DNA from: Acanthosoma haemorrhoidale
Lineage: Eukaryota > Arthropoda > Insecta > Hemiptera > Acanthosomatidae
Assembly: GCA_930367205.1 (NCBI GenBank)
Contig: OV884009.1
Coordinates: 120,851,454 to 120,915,453, forward strand
DNA: 64,000 nucleotides
Direction of reading: 5' to 3'
Shown: positions 10,255 to 20,973 of the stretch, one piece after another
Layout of the letters: the number at the start of each line of letters is the position of its first letter
Position numbering within the stretch: the stretch's first letter is position 1
Notes under the pieces: model-generated
What the model was told of the DNA's origin: nothing
Databases searched by the model: none
The model's input: the letters and a program-made list of their open reading frames with translations, nothing else
Position numbers and translations under genes: made by a program

Positions 10255-11560
10255 TGATATGTCTCAAAATATGGGTCCATTCAAAGCCCGACATCACACA
10301 CCTTACAAAATCACATTTTTTTTTTTGCTCCCCCTCTCATCTTGCAAACGATGCAATCTTTACAACGGTGTATACTATTTTTAACATTTGTGGGAAAATG
10401 TCAACCAGTGAGACTTTCTTCTTTGGGTCTGGCAACTGCACCTTCATCTTTATGTTTGGCTACTAAATCTTCTATTAGTTCCAAATGAAATTTTGCAAAT
10501 ATGATTTTTTTCTTTGCTGTCTCTTTATAAAGAATGTGACTATTATAGACAGACAAATCAATCAAATGCAAAAACATTTTCCGGTACCACTTGTTATGGT
10601 TGGTGCAGAACTCAAAATCATGCAAGTTTTATCCACGATACCCATATTAATATCATGGTTGGTTTCATGATTTTTTCCCTTGTTTGGTAATTCACCTTCT
10701 TCGTTTCCTTCATTTCTGCTAAAGGTGTTGTGGACATCATCCATATTTTCCTATTGTCCTGTCAATTGAGAGCGATGATTTTTCCTGAGGCTGATCTGTA
10801 TGTATACTGACCTTTTTTAAATATTTATTTATTTCCGGGCATGTTTTTTCTACTTTTCCTGAACATACCACACTGTGAACCACCACAGGTGACTATTTAG
10901 TACAGCCATAAAAAGAGTGCCGGGCTTGAGTGCCAATTATAATTATCAACGAATATACATCGACCTTCACCTAAATACGGCTTGAGTAATGTTGGCACTG
11001 TACTCCCTGAGATTCCAAACCCATAGTCCTTGAGGTCAGTCGATAGACCAGTGTAAACAAAATGTAAAATAAATCCTGTTTTATTGTCATCTTTACTTCA
11101 AACTGCCGATGCTTGGAAGGAGTGGTATACTGCCTGAAGGACAGGCGGCCTTTGAATAGGATTACTTTTGTCTAAGCACAAATTTTTATAAGGCTTGATT
11201 CCTCTGCTAAAACATTGCCTTAAGTGCTCAATAACCATTTGAATTCTCACCAAGTGATCACTTGATGTTGAAGAGTTGTCCAAAAAATTTATCATACACA
11301 CTAATAAAAAAAAATCAGTCTTGGGACATAATTTCTCTAAACAGTAGGTTTCATAATAATATGATCCAGTATGTAGGAGAGTCTACTGTACAATAAAAAG
11401 TTCAAGTGTAATTTCTGTTATGATCTACATAAAAAAAAGTTATAGTTACTTTTAGAGAAGGGAGAAAGCGTAGACAGCATCGGATAGCCTCTAAGTGACT
11501 GTTCTCCAACGATCCAACTATCATTGAAGTTGTCATATTTTAATTTTTTTTTTCTTGTTG
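10255..11560 (-). pseudogene. piggyBac-type transposase 2, decayed
   Basis: Minus-strand frames give, in order, FREIMSQD (about 11320), then GIKPYKNLCLDKS (the first catalytic Asp region, about 11170), IFVDNYNWHSSPALF (the second, about 10950), FRKSRKNMPGNK (about 10850), and a C-terminal stretch WYRKMFLHLIDLSVYNSHILYK (about 10540-10600). These follow the order of a piggyBac transposase. At least three frameshifts and several stops separate the pieces. Conserved Glu/Met residues after the first Asp are changed. Terminal repeats were not identified. Confidence 0.75.
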
Positions 11561-13154
11561 AACGTCTTATGCCATCCACTATAAAATAAATTGAACATTA
11601 AGAACTTTTCAATCAAATATTAAGACAATTTTGGGCTTAAATCTTTTACTCATAAAATTTTATTTTGATTCAGTAACATTTTGAACCATTTATGCCTCTT
11701 CGAGAGATGATACGTGGGTCATCTCTTAGAAGAAATTCAAATATTTCCTTTCCAGCAGAATCAGAATCATTTTATCAATCTCAATCTTAGATTCAACTTA
11801 ATAGTGGATTGGGCGTCTTAAAACCTTTGAAGAAATCTTAATTTTTATCAGGATTGAGATTAATATATAGATTTTGACAAGTGGCTGATTAATAAAATAC
11901 ACTGATAAAAGTGAAGGATGTAAGCACAAAATTATCATTATATTAATATAAGTCTATCTGAAAAATAAAAAATTAACTGCAAAATGCTTAAGAATAAGAA
12001 ATAACTAAGAAAGTACACATAACTAACTGACATTAATTACAATATAAGGTGATTTGTCTGTTCATGTTAACCTAAAATATTATTGAATTAAAATAATCTA
12101 TCAACATAATATTAAACAACCAACATAAATAAATAAACACTGATAGCTTTTGTTAGCAAACAATAGTAAAAAAGGAGTATAAGATAAAATATAGGAAGTA
12201 TTACAGATAGTCCAGTTGCTAGGTAGCTAAAATGGGGGTTGCCTTAAAAAGGTCAGGTAGTTTTTTTCAATTTTAATTTTATATATATTTATTAATTATA
12301 ATAAGTATATAATAGTAGAAGAAGAATGAGTTTTTGACCTGACGGGAGAATATTTAGAAGCCAAAAAACCACAAAATTTCAGACTTTTTTCTGTTTTTGG
12401 AAAATAATTTTATCTAGTGATAATAGTGATAACTAATTCCTTTAAAAGAAAAAAATCTAAAACGTCTGTTTGAAACATTTTTTTCTGAACCCAACATTAA
12501 GCGAGATACAGCTTTTTAAAGTTGAAAATTTTCCATAATTGCCTATATAGCACAAAACTATTCATGTTGCTATTGATCAACAAAAACTAAAAGTCTTAAT
12601 TCCCCCTAGATATCGTACTTAAGCTATTTCATCATTTCCATGTATCAATCTCTTCGCCAACTTAAGGTGGCTCTTTTTCTCTCCCTCCATAGATTTATCT
12701 TCTCTCCTTCCTTGATTCATAGCTTCCCCAAACTACTCAGTCACATAACCACCTTCCTTATATTTACATTATCGGACAGTTTAAATACTCAGACTACTCC
12801 CGGAACACAAGATCCTGTCTCTCTGACCATTATACTCCTGCCCACTAAACTGTAGCATACAATCTACATGCGCGCACGCGTGCTCTCTCTCTTTTCTAGT
12901 AGGCTGACTCCAGAGTAAATTAATATATATTCCCCCAATATTTTCTCTAATATTTCCTTTTGTCTGTCTTTTGGTTTGTGTATTTCCTAGACTATTTATT
13001 CATCTTTTCTCACTTAGCCTCCTTCTCCATCTCCAATTCTTTCCTATTGAGACCTTCAACATTTAATGTACCAAATCATGTGTACCGTTGTGAAAAACTG
13101 TGTTAAACCATTTGTACTCCTGTACTCCTCAAGTAGGCCTTTATCCTGCTACTG
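11561..13154. other. AT-rich non-coding stretch
   Basis: No gene, RNA or repeat copy could be recognised. The ORF near 12640 is rich in Leu, Ser and Phe from a pyrimidine-rich strand and lacks any family motif. Confidence 0.35.
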
Positions 13155-13212
13155 AAACTGCACTCTCTCTCTCTCTATATATATTTTGAGAGAGAGAGAG
13201 AGAGAGAGAGAT
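13155..13212. repeat. CT / TA / GA microsatellite
   Basis: (CT)n, a short TATATATA core, TTTT, then (GA)n. The CT and GA arms are complementary and could fold into a hairpin. It marks the breakpoint of the family A fragment. Confidence 0.85.
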
Positions 13213-13427
13213 ATCTGCCATGCATCATCTTTAAGAACCTTCAAAATCTATTTTATCATTTTATCGAATTTATTATGTACATTTTTAATCTTTTCTTCAA
13301 TATTCCGTTCATTTTCTTTTAACATTAATTTAGTTTTTTCTAACATTAATTCAGTATGTTCTAACATTAATTCAAACATCCTCTCTATCCTACTCTTCCC
13401 CTGGCTTGACTCACTTACGCTTTCCAT
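13213..13427 (-). pseudogene. Truncated gag-like ORF of family A
   Basis: From ATG 13427 the minus frame reads MESVSESSQGKSRIERMFEL and continues with repeats of the type LMLExTxLMLE, a coiled coil homologous in position to the ORF at 1171. It runs into the GA microsatellite. The heptad units differ in sequence from those at 1.2 kb, so the coiled coil rather than the exact sequence appears to be conserved. Confidence 0.6.
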
Positions 13428-14359
13428 GACTAAACTTTAACAATATGAATCAACCACAAATACCAATAATAAACTCTAGACCTAACCTTTATATCAAAAT
13501 TAAACACAATTTTTGTGACACACTTTTATCCAATTAATCCTTTAACCAGATTTCCTCATTAACATGTCCTTACCTCGGGCGCCAAATATTCAAATATTTG
13601 TTATTTATATATATTTTAATTATATATTTTTTTATAAAATTTATAACTTTATATTTAACTTTTACGTTATCTCAAGGTTCTGTTAATAAAAATTAGGAAA
13701 CTTCTGGCAAAAGGAATAATGATTTATTTACACACATTGGTTTTACAATTGATATACAAATAAAATACGTACGTAATAAATAATAATGTTAAAACTAAAT
13801 TTACGTATTTATACTGGCCAGTGTTTCTTTGTTGATATTCTTCTATGGTCGTCTTCTATTGCGTGATTCGGATTAGCGTCTTCTAAGCTGCAGCGCGTGG
13901 TTCCATACGTCTCGTGGCCGGATGCAAGTCTGGCCAGCTGTTCTTCACTGATGCACCACGAGGCCTTAGCGTGGGTTGCTACCTGGGCTTGCGTGTCTCC
14001 TGGTCCTGCCTCGTCCTCTGCCGGTTCCAAGATGAATAGAGAGTGACCTCTTGCTTCTCGGTATTCCTATATATCTCGCATCTCTCCGCTGCCTTATTGA
14101 TCTTTCAACTGTTTATTCAATGCCAGTTGTGTCGGATATTTATACTTTGCTTGTTTCGAAGTTTATAAAATGAAATATTTATATTAAATTATTGATATTA
14201 TTTTTATTAAAAATAATAATAGTTAATATAACGACAATAAAAACGTTCATCCTTTCATAGCCATGAACCACGGATCGTTCGTACGTTCTTCAACGCTTGC
14301 TTTTTCCGAGTTTATATTATAAACACAATCAAAAATTATAACATTAAAATATCACAACA

Positions 14360-15325
14360 ATATATTTTTATTTCATTGTTAGTTGTAATTGTTTTCTTTT
14401 TAAATATGTCAATTCACCTTTATTTACTGTGTGCAATTAAAAAATCTATTTATTTTTTTGTTTCTCTTGTAGAGGTTTACACTTTATTTTACTTTATAAT
14501 ATAATAGTTCTTTTTGTTTGCAAGACATGAATTTTTTATTTTTACATTGTTGTTATCAATAGAGGACTTGGTCCTGGAATAAATTTTTTTTCAATCCATC
14601 TATTAGTGGTATTAGTAGTGTAATTGGAGGACTTTATGTAAGTGCAGAAAAGTAGTGGGGAAATGGGTAATCCTTACACAAAACAAGAAAACGAAGGAAG
14701 AGTTAGGGAGTGGACGACCAGCAATCTGGGATGAGAACTACCTTTGGTGCGGCTGAGATGAACAGTTCAAACCAATAGATGGCCAATAGATAACCAATAT
14801 TACAGAAGGACATCAGTAACAGTTTTATAGAAGGATAAAGTGGCCTTTGTTCAATTGTGTTAAGAGCAGATTGGGTGGAGAACTAAGCATAAAACCGAAT
14901 TGGGGGGATTAACATGTGCTCTTTAGAAAGGTAGAACTAGGATTATACTAGTCTTTTAAGGGGTTTGGAGACTATTGGTACAGGACAATAGTCATTAGAA
15001 GAGGTGGGGTTTGGAAACTATTGGTACAGGACAATAGTCATTAGAGGAGGTGGGGTTTGGAACTTGATTCAATGGGAGAAAATCCACTCTTTTCTAGAAA
15101 GGAAGGACATATGGAATTTTGTAGACATAAATTATAAATGTGAAGCAATATGGGAAGAATTGAAGGGAAACCTAGCAACTACTTATTTTTTTTCTTGATT
15201 CATTGATTTCATGTTGATGAAATGAGGTCAGTGAAATGTCTTTTGACAAGAAAATTTCTAAATGAAGAAGCTATGATCTATTATAAATAATATAATGAGA
15301 TTAAAAAAATTCATTTTTAGCTTAC
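14360..15325. other. Non-coding stretch with a 46-bp tandem duplication
   Basis: No gene is seen. The notable feature is the direct duplication at 14960-15060, listed separately. Confidence 0.4.
14960..15060 (+). repeat. 46-bp tandem duplication
   Basis: A unit starting GGGGTTTGGAGACTATTGG at 14960 is repeated at 15006 with three changes, and its first nine bases appear again at 15052. The low divergence suggests a recent slippage or unequal-exchange event. Confidence 0.9.
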
Positions 15326-15369
15326 CTGTCTGTTTTGATGAAGAAGCTGCTTCTCTATAATTTTTGTGC
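15326..15369 (-). CDS. Candidate 44-nt exon (host gene, minus strand)
   Basis: On the minus strand CTTTTATTTCAG (strong acceptor) precedes the segment and GTAAGC (strong donor) follows it. Entering in phase 2 gives HKNYREAASSSKQT and leaves in phase 1, matching the candidate exons at 20452-20572 (out phase 2) and 3942-4195 (in phase 1). A second frame is also open but would lead to a stop in the next exon. Small size and strong borders are typical of an internal exon. Confidence 0.55.
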
Positions 15370-16009
15370 CTGAAATAAAAGCCCAATATAAGTGAACAAT
15401 AATATCTGCTGGTAAAAATTGTATTACTGAGTTGAGACTTAAATAAGTTAATGTTAAATAACAATAGAACATCATGCTGGCCATCATGGGAGTCTTCTGT
15501 GTAGAAAGGTTAAATCACCAGAATGAGCAAACATGATGTTCCTCCAGAAAGATGTTGCCGGTCCAACTTAAAGGATGAAAAAACATTGGGGGGCCGAAAT
15601 GGAGGTGGAAGCATAGTGTGACGGTGATGTCAGGAATCTGCTTAGAGTATGGAATTGGATTGTAGCTGCACAAGGTGCTATCTGTACTATCTATGTTGAT
15701 ATTGATCATAAAAATACCTTAACTTTAAAGGTATATTTCACAACTCCTTAAGATAGACTAATCATGAGTTGTATAATATAGAATAGAGGTAAGTATGAAA
15801 AAAAATTTATATGAAGATTAGGAAAATTGGAGAATTTAAACAGGCCTATGTTAATCCACTATCTATTACAATTCAATAACAAAAGAAAAAATATTAAAAA
15901 GGAGCACCAATAGTTTTAAAATCAGATTATTCGAAATAAGTCATAGGGAGGACAATTTTTCTTCCTCACTTTAAAAGATCCAATATAATTTACTGATGAG
16001 ACTGATTAA

Positions 16010-16386
16010 CCTTTGTGATATCATAGGGATCATAACAATCCCACTTGCCATTTTTGCAGTGAAAACTTAAGAACTGCTTGCATTATTGACAAAATGGTCA
16101 GCGAATATACTTGTGAGCAACAAACAAGCAGATGACCAATAGTTTTGTTCATGAACATGATCAATGTTGGTGCAATGAATGCATTAGTTTTCCGAGTAAA
16201 CATTCATGCAGAGTGAGGTTGTTTACAAAAAGGCAATTATTTTTCCTGACACTAGGTATATTATTTGCAGAATCAGTCATCAAGAGCAAATTGAACGACC
16301 GATCCTTTCTAAATAATCAGTTTAAAAAGGCACCAGAGATTATGAAGAGTCTCGGAAAACATTTATTAACCAAAAGAGATGACTAG
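16010..16386 (+). pseudogene. piggyBac-type transposase 3, fragment
   Basis: Near 16140 a frame reads LFMNMINVGAMNALV, then shifts to QLFFLTLGILFAESVIKSKL, and ends KHLLTKRDD. These resemble the segment after the catalytic core of piggyBac transposases, where a helix such as 'FxxxLDxxxxNAxxL' is followed by a 'R..FL..LG..L' motif. CCCACTTGCCATTT upstream recurs at about 30680. A matching C-terminal tail lies at 19059-19265, so one element may have been split. Confidence 0.5.
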
Positions 16387-17127
16387 AGACCGGATTTCTC
16401 TGTTATTGCGCCTTATGTTCCCTTGCGTTTAGCGTCTTCTAATCTAAACTATTTACCCATCCATTTCATAAACTAAGGTAGCTTATTTCTAAATTGTATT
16501 TTGCACAAAATTGCACATTTTGAACTAAATTGCATCAATCCAGTTTTTATTACACAATTGATCCAACTACATCTAATTTTTTTTTTTTAACAAAAAATGA
16601 AAAATCAACTAAATTAAATTTTTATTTAGAAATAAAATTAATATGTTAATACTAAATAGCTATGTATTAATTTTATTTTATTTCACTTGCAATTTCAAAT
16701 GTCGAGAAATGATAATATTAACGTCAAGATAATAAATCAAAACCTATTGTAATTTGCAGTATTGCACAGTTGGAGGAGAGACAGACAATGGACCTATTCT
16801 TTGAAACAAAGAGTTCTATCGAAAAAGCGTAATGCTCCTTCTCCTCCTTATTATATTATATTACTAATCAGTTTACAGATTAAGGAGTTTAATGTTAAAA
16901 ATACCAAAAACTGGTGTGTTTAATCAAAACTGAAACAATAGATAAAGTTTTTATCCTGAATTAAAAATTTATGGGAATGTGGTATTCTGTTTGTGCTGTA
17001 GGACGTGACAGAAAATATTAAATTTACACACATCGTTAATTAGGTACGCTTTTTATTTATTCAATTACTTTAGACAGAATCAACTTTCAGTTAATTTTTT
17101 GTTTTTTTAGTTTTGCATCATCAGTCC

Positions 17128-17132
<5 letters not shown>

Positions 17133-17183
<51 letters not shown>
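17133..17183. repeat. 51-base poly(A) run
   Basis: An uninterrupted run of A directly precedes the BEL/Pao fragment, and an 18-base T run lies just after (about 17202-17219). It may be an old poly(A) tail or a slippage product. The track ORF through it is an artefact. Confidence 0.9.
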
Positions 17184-17185
<2 letters not shown>

Positions 17186-17219
17186 GGGGGCTAATATTCC
17201 TCCTTTTTTTTTTTTTTTT

Positions 17220-18040
17220 AGCTGCAGTCGCCTTCTTTCAAAACGTTTTTGACGGCATACACTCAAAAAAATATACTGGACGAAAGTGCGAGTGGTATTT
17301 GATGCTTATGCTCAAGAAGGGATTTAAGTTTTTAAATGACTGCCTCATGACAGGTCCAACCATTCACAATCCAGTCTGGCTGATATTTGCAGCTTCAGAC
17401 TAAATAAGGTGGCTTTTACAGCTGATATGTCTAAGATGTATAGACAAGTTTTCATCCATCCAAATGACCAGGTCTAGCAACACATGTTGTAAAGGCAGGG
17501 TCCAGATGATCCTCTTGTGACTTATGCGTCACATACTGTTACTTAGGTGTCACTTCAGCCCCCTTCAGGCTATTTGCTCGGTTGTTCGTTGTCTTATGAC
17601 AAAGGGGATCGATTTCCTGAAGCAGCACGCATCTTGGCAAGGATATTGCGTGTTGACAATTTAATCTCAGGTGCTGAGTCTGAGGAGAGGGCTCTTGAGG
17701 AAGCTAACGCAACTCTGTGCTGCCAGTGGATTTTCCCTTCACAAATGGTAGATCAGTAGTCCACCATTTGTCTTGTGCCTTTCATCTTAATATTCTGAAA
17801 ATATTGGTTTTCCATTAGTTATAGACTCTGACTCGATTTACAAGATATTGGCCGTACGGTGGTCACAAGTTGGGTGTTTTTACCTACTCATTTGGTGGAT
17901 TGGATGTGTTACACTAAGTGCAGTATTTTATCAAATATAGCAAGATTATTTGATCCATTGGGCTGGATTTCTCTGGCCATCTTTTTTGCCAAGTTTATTA
18001 TACAGAAATTGTGGCCGTTATAGTAAATAATCCACCTGGC
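17220..18040 (+). pseudogene. BEL/Pao-type pol remnant (reverse transcriptase)
   Basis: Several frames in order give VVFDAYAQEG, a DCLMTGPTIHN-like stretch, RLNKVAFTADMSKMYRQVFI (about 17390-17460), DKGDRFPEAARILAR with DNLISGAESEE (about 17590-17690), and SIGLDFSGHLF near 17960. These correspond to BEL/Pao reverse transcriptase: the 'ADVSKMY.QI' block, the 'YVDD.I.GA' block (here VDNLISGA, with the second Asp of the pair changed) and the 'FDPLGW' block. Stops and frameshifts occur between all pieces. No LTR was found. Confidence 0.75.
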
Positions 18041-18339
18041 CAATAAAAGAGACCTTTTTTTTTTTTTCATGTCGAAGATATATGCATTTTGTTTCTGCTA
18101 TTTAGTGGTTTGTATTTGTTTTTCTTCCTTGATGCTACATCCTTCCCTCTCCATGGGCTGCCACCGCTAAGTCTCCTTGATGGCCCCCAAGGAGTGAAGT
18201 TCGTTTTCCTTTTCCTTTCTTATTTCATTCATTTGCCTTTCCCAGAACCAAGCCAGGAGCATTTATCTTTTTTGATGTCCTTTTTTTCTTGTTTGGTATG
18301 TTCATTTTTTTCCTCGGAAATTGTACTGTGTAAAATCAG

Positions 18340-18449
18340 TGGGCGGTATGTTCATGCCAATACAACGTCATTCTGGGACAAGCTCACATGCCACCAGGTC
18401 GGAGGTAGAATGGGGATGACTAACCTTATCGAGGCTGAGTCAACTAACT
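18340..18449 (+). CDS. Candidate exon A (plus strand)
   Basis: A pyrimidine-rich stretch ending AAAATCAG precedes 18340 and donor GTGAGT follows 18449. Only one frame is open across the 110 bases, giving GRYVHANTTSFWDKLTC and continuing to IEAESTN; it enters in phase 2 and leaves in phase 1. That phase fits the next candidate exon at 18557. I do not recognise the family. It is flanked by TE remains, so a degraded TE is an alternative. Confidence 0.3.
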
Positions 18450-18556
18450 GTGAGTAGCCATCTTACTGGAGTGTGATTAAACCTCATTAATGATACATAT
18501 TGGAAACCTTAATCGCAAGGTATTGTTTTTCCTGTTTCCTTACGTTGTTATTATAG

Positions 18557-18643
18557 CACTTGAACGTGATGTGAAGCAGTGGTGTGCTGAGACGCAACAA
18601 AAAGAATTCAAGAGGAACATTATTAGCAGAGGAACAAGGCCAG
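18557..18643 (+). CDS. Candidate exon B (plus strand)
   Basis: TTGTTATTATAG precedes and GTAAGTTC follows, both good splice borders. One frame is open across 87 bases, phase 1 in and phase 1 out, giving LERDVKQWCAETQQKEFKRN and then IISRGTRP. The intron from 18449 would be 107 bases. The outgoing phase also fits an acceptor at 19058 leading into a short acidic tail. Function unknown. Confidence 0.35.
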
Positions 18644-19058
18644 GTAAGTTCATTCTTCTGATTGTGACAATCACTATTATACAGTCCACTTATTGCGGTA
18701 TTGGGTATTTTGGGGTGTACAATTGTTTATTTATTACTATTATTATTTTTTAAATATTTTGTACATAATACACCACCAATATGTAAAGCAAATTTATAAA
18801 ATGTAAATAAATTTTTTTTTACCATAACCATTATTTATTTTTTATTTATTACATAAAAAAAAAATTGTATTTTCGAATTTATTCTGATTCAAACAAACAA
18901 GGTTAGACAAGCATTCCATGTATTAATATTACAAATTAAACAAAAATAAGGATTTTTATACACGTTTAAACGATTTAACACAATTCGGGTGTTTTACTGC
19001 ACGATTTTGCACATTTTGAGATTTATACAGGCTAATTTTTGGTTGTTTATTGCACGAA

Positions 19059-19265
19059 AATCCAGTCTCTGGCAATGACAAAGAGATTGATGTGGAAGCA
19101 GCAGAAGAGTCAGAACCAGTAGCGACTACATCAGGAGATTAAACAAAGAAACGGAAATGGTTCCCAAGAGAATGAAATACTAAAGAGATCATAACCTGTT
19201 CATCAATTAACAATCATGTATGCAAAGCTCACAGGTCACAGAAAATAATTTGTGTCAATTGTGAA
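19059..19265 (+). pseudogene. piggyBac C-terminal tail remnant
   Basis: The frame reads NDKEIDVEAAEESEPVATT, a TAA stop at about 19139, then KKRKWFPREWN, and ends HVCKAHRSQKIICVNCE at a second stop. An acidic linker, a basic KKRK and a final Cys/His cluster is the usual tail of a piggyBac transposase; two Cys of the cluster are changed. A related copy of this tail lies at about 30740-30850. Confidence 0.5.
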
Positions 19266-20451
19266 TAACTCAATTTCTTATATAATCTCGTGTTTTATAT
19301 TTTATAATTTAAACGAATAATAAATTACTTTTTTTTCTGTCTGATTTTTTAAAAGATTCATTGCTTGTATCCATTTATTAATTTTTCTCACTGCCAAGAT
19401 GGAATGTTGGTACCAAGTTTAGTAAATTTATGAAGAATGCAAAAAACGTGTTGGGGGTCCAAGAGGACCTCCAGGGGTATTATGTGTTTCTTCCAGACAT
19501 TACAAAGATTAAAGAAAAATTAATAACTGCACACCAAATTTACATACTTACATACCGATATCTTGAAGTTTAGAAGCAAGGAAGCGAAATCACCTTGATC
19601 CCTGAAGATTCTCTAAAGAAATGCACAAGAACTAGGAAGAAGGCAGAGCCCAGGGACACCGGGACTGAATAGCAACAACAGAATCTTGGCAACAGTCTAT
19701 ATTACCTCACCTAGCTCTTTCAAAAGGATTCACAAATCGTTAACATCAAACTTACTGTTCTACTCATTCTCTGATTGTGTATAGATAAAGACAGAATTCT
19801 TTAAAAGTAAGGTAAAACAAAACCGAAAAATTAATAACATATATTTATTTATTATACAATAATAAAAAAATTAATTCTAATGCTCCGTTTTATTTTTTAT
19901 TGCTGTATTTACTAAGCATTGCTCCTATCTTAATCTTGATTTAGATTATTTTTGGATTAGTTTGCAGTTTTACCTGTTATGTTCAAAATTCATAGTTTGG
20001 TGTATGTTATGATTGATTGTCATTGTTGAAAGGTTAGTACCTTTTATAACTTTATTCTTAGCAATATCTATATTAACATATTGGTTCACTCAATTCCCTT
20101 GCTATAAGTATAGTTACTGTCTTACAAAGCAATGTAAATAAGCAAACAAAATATTAGTAGGGAAAAGGAAAACAGTGACTGTGATGAGTGGATGACTATA
20201 TTTAAACAAATTAACAGAGATTAGCACAATTGATACATTCACAATTTAACAAATACAAAAAAACCTTTATAGAACTGTTATCTGTTCAAACAAAAAAACA
20301 ACACTCTTTAACACTGGTCAGTACTGAAATATTCAATAATGGCTAAACAAACATTTTTAATTCATAGTAACAGAAGTTATAAAATTGGAGAGCAAGTTCT
20401 CATTTCTTAATTAAATGATTTATAACTATATATAACAATGTTGATAATTAC
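19266..20451. other. AT-rich stretch, partly a dispersed repeat
   Basis: The part to about 19520 matches 30860-31870 in pieces (for example GGTACCAAGTTTAGTAAA against GTACCAGGTGATTAGTAAAC). No gene is visible in the rest. Confidence 0.35.
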
Positions 20452-20572
20452 CTCCTGGAGGACAAAGAAGGTGTGAACATTCTATCTTCATCTTCCGATG
20501 GATAACTGTAATGTGAAGATCTGGATAATACTTGAATCCTACATGAACGTATGCTCCTCCTCGAAGGTCCAT
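20452..20572 (-). CDS. Candidate 121-nt exon (host gene, minus strand)
   Basis: Acceptor TTTTTTACGGTGTTGTAG precedes and donor GTAATT follows on the minus strand. Two frames are open. The phase-1 frame, which joins in frame to the exons at 15.3 and 4.0 kb, gives GPSRRSIRSCRIQVLSRSSH and then SYPSEDEDRMFTPSLSSRR, a Ser/Arg-rich, phosphorylation-prone stretch. The phase-0 frame begins MDLRGGAYVHVGF and would lead to a stop two exons later. Joining from the exon at 24.6 kb (out phase 0) needs one more exon that I have not found. Confidence 0.5.
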
Positions 20573-20973
20573 CTACAACACCGTAAAAAACAATAATAGA
20601 GCTTTGAAAAAGGAAGAAGTTGCACTAGAGAAAAAAGTTGCAAATGTTGAAAATTTTTGTTTAAATGTTATGAGTAATTTTTAATTAATATGAAATATTT
20701 TCAAATTTTCAATTACCTAGGGTCATACCTGAAAAGCAATATACCTTCAAGACTGACTTTAAAAGACAAGTGGTCATAGGAATGTAGTAAGTGCAAACCT
20801 GTTATGAAACTGAGGACGTACACAACACTAATACGATTGGCATATGCCAAAGACACCCTTTGGGACGCACTTCTTTAAAACGGTGAGCGTATTTGATTTG
20901 GGATCGGAAAGGCTAAATTTAGCGAAAATGTTTTACTAAAAGAGTAACTTTTGAAGGTTAAGGTAAATCTTTA

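Larger units (their letters stand above)
13155..14359 (-). mobile_element. Family A LTR element fragment (inverted copy)
   Basis: On the minus strand the order is LTR (14359 to about 13587), primer site (13584-13573), leader, then the start of the gag-like ORF (ATG at 13427). This is the same order as at 240-1300. The leader keeps GGTTAAAGGATTAATTGGAT and GTGTCACAAAAATTGTG. The copy breaks off inside the ORF at a CT/GA microsatellite (about 13160-13212), and no second LTR follows. Confidence 0.8.

Noticed and set aside
13186..13440. Plus ORF starting with Arg-Glu repeats
   Set aside because: It is antisense to the gag-like ORF of the inverted family A copy, and its start lies in the GA microsatellite.
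17113..17403. Plus ORF starting with a long Lys run
   Set aside because: The Lys run is the 51-base poly(A). The later part belongs to the BEL/Pao remnant, mostly in another frame.
20715..20750. A 12-nt microexon (GTATGACCCTAG) between an acceptor-like TTGCTTTTCAG and GTAATT on the minus strand
   Set aside because: It is too short to support from sequence alone, and 12 nt would not correct the phase mismatch between the neighbouring candidate exons.
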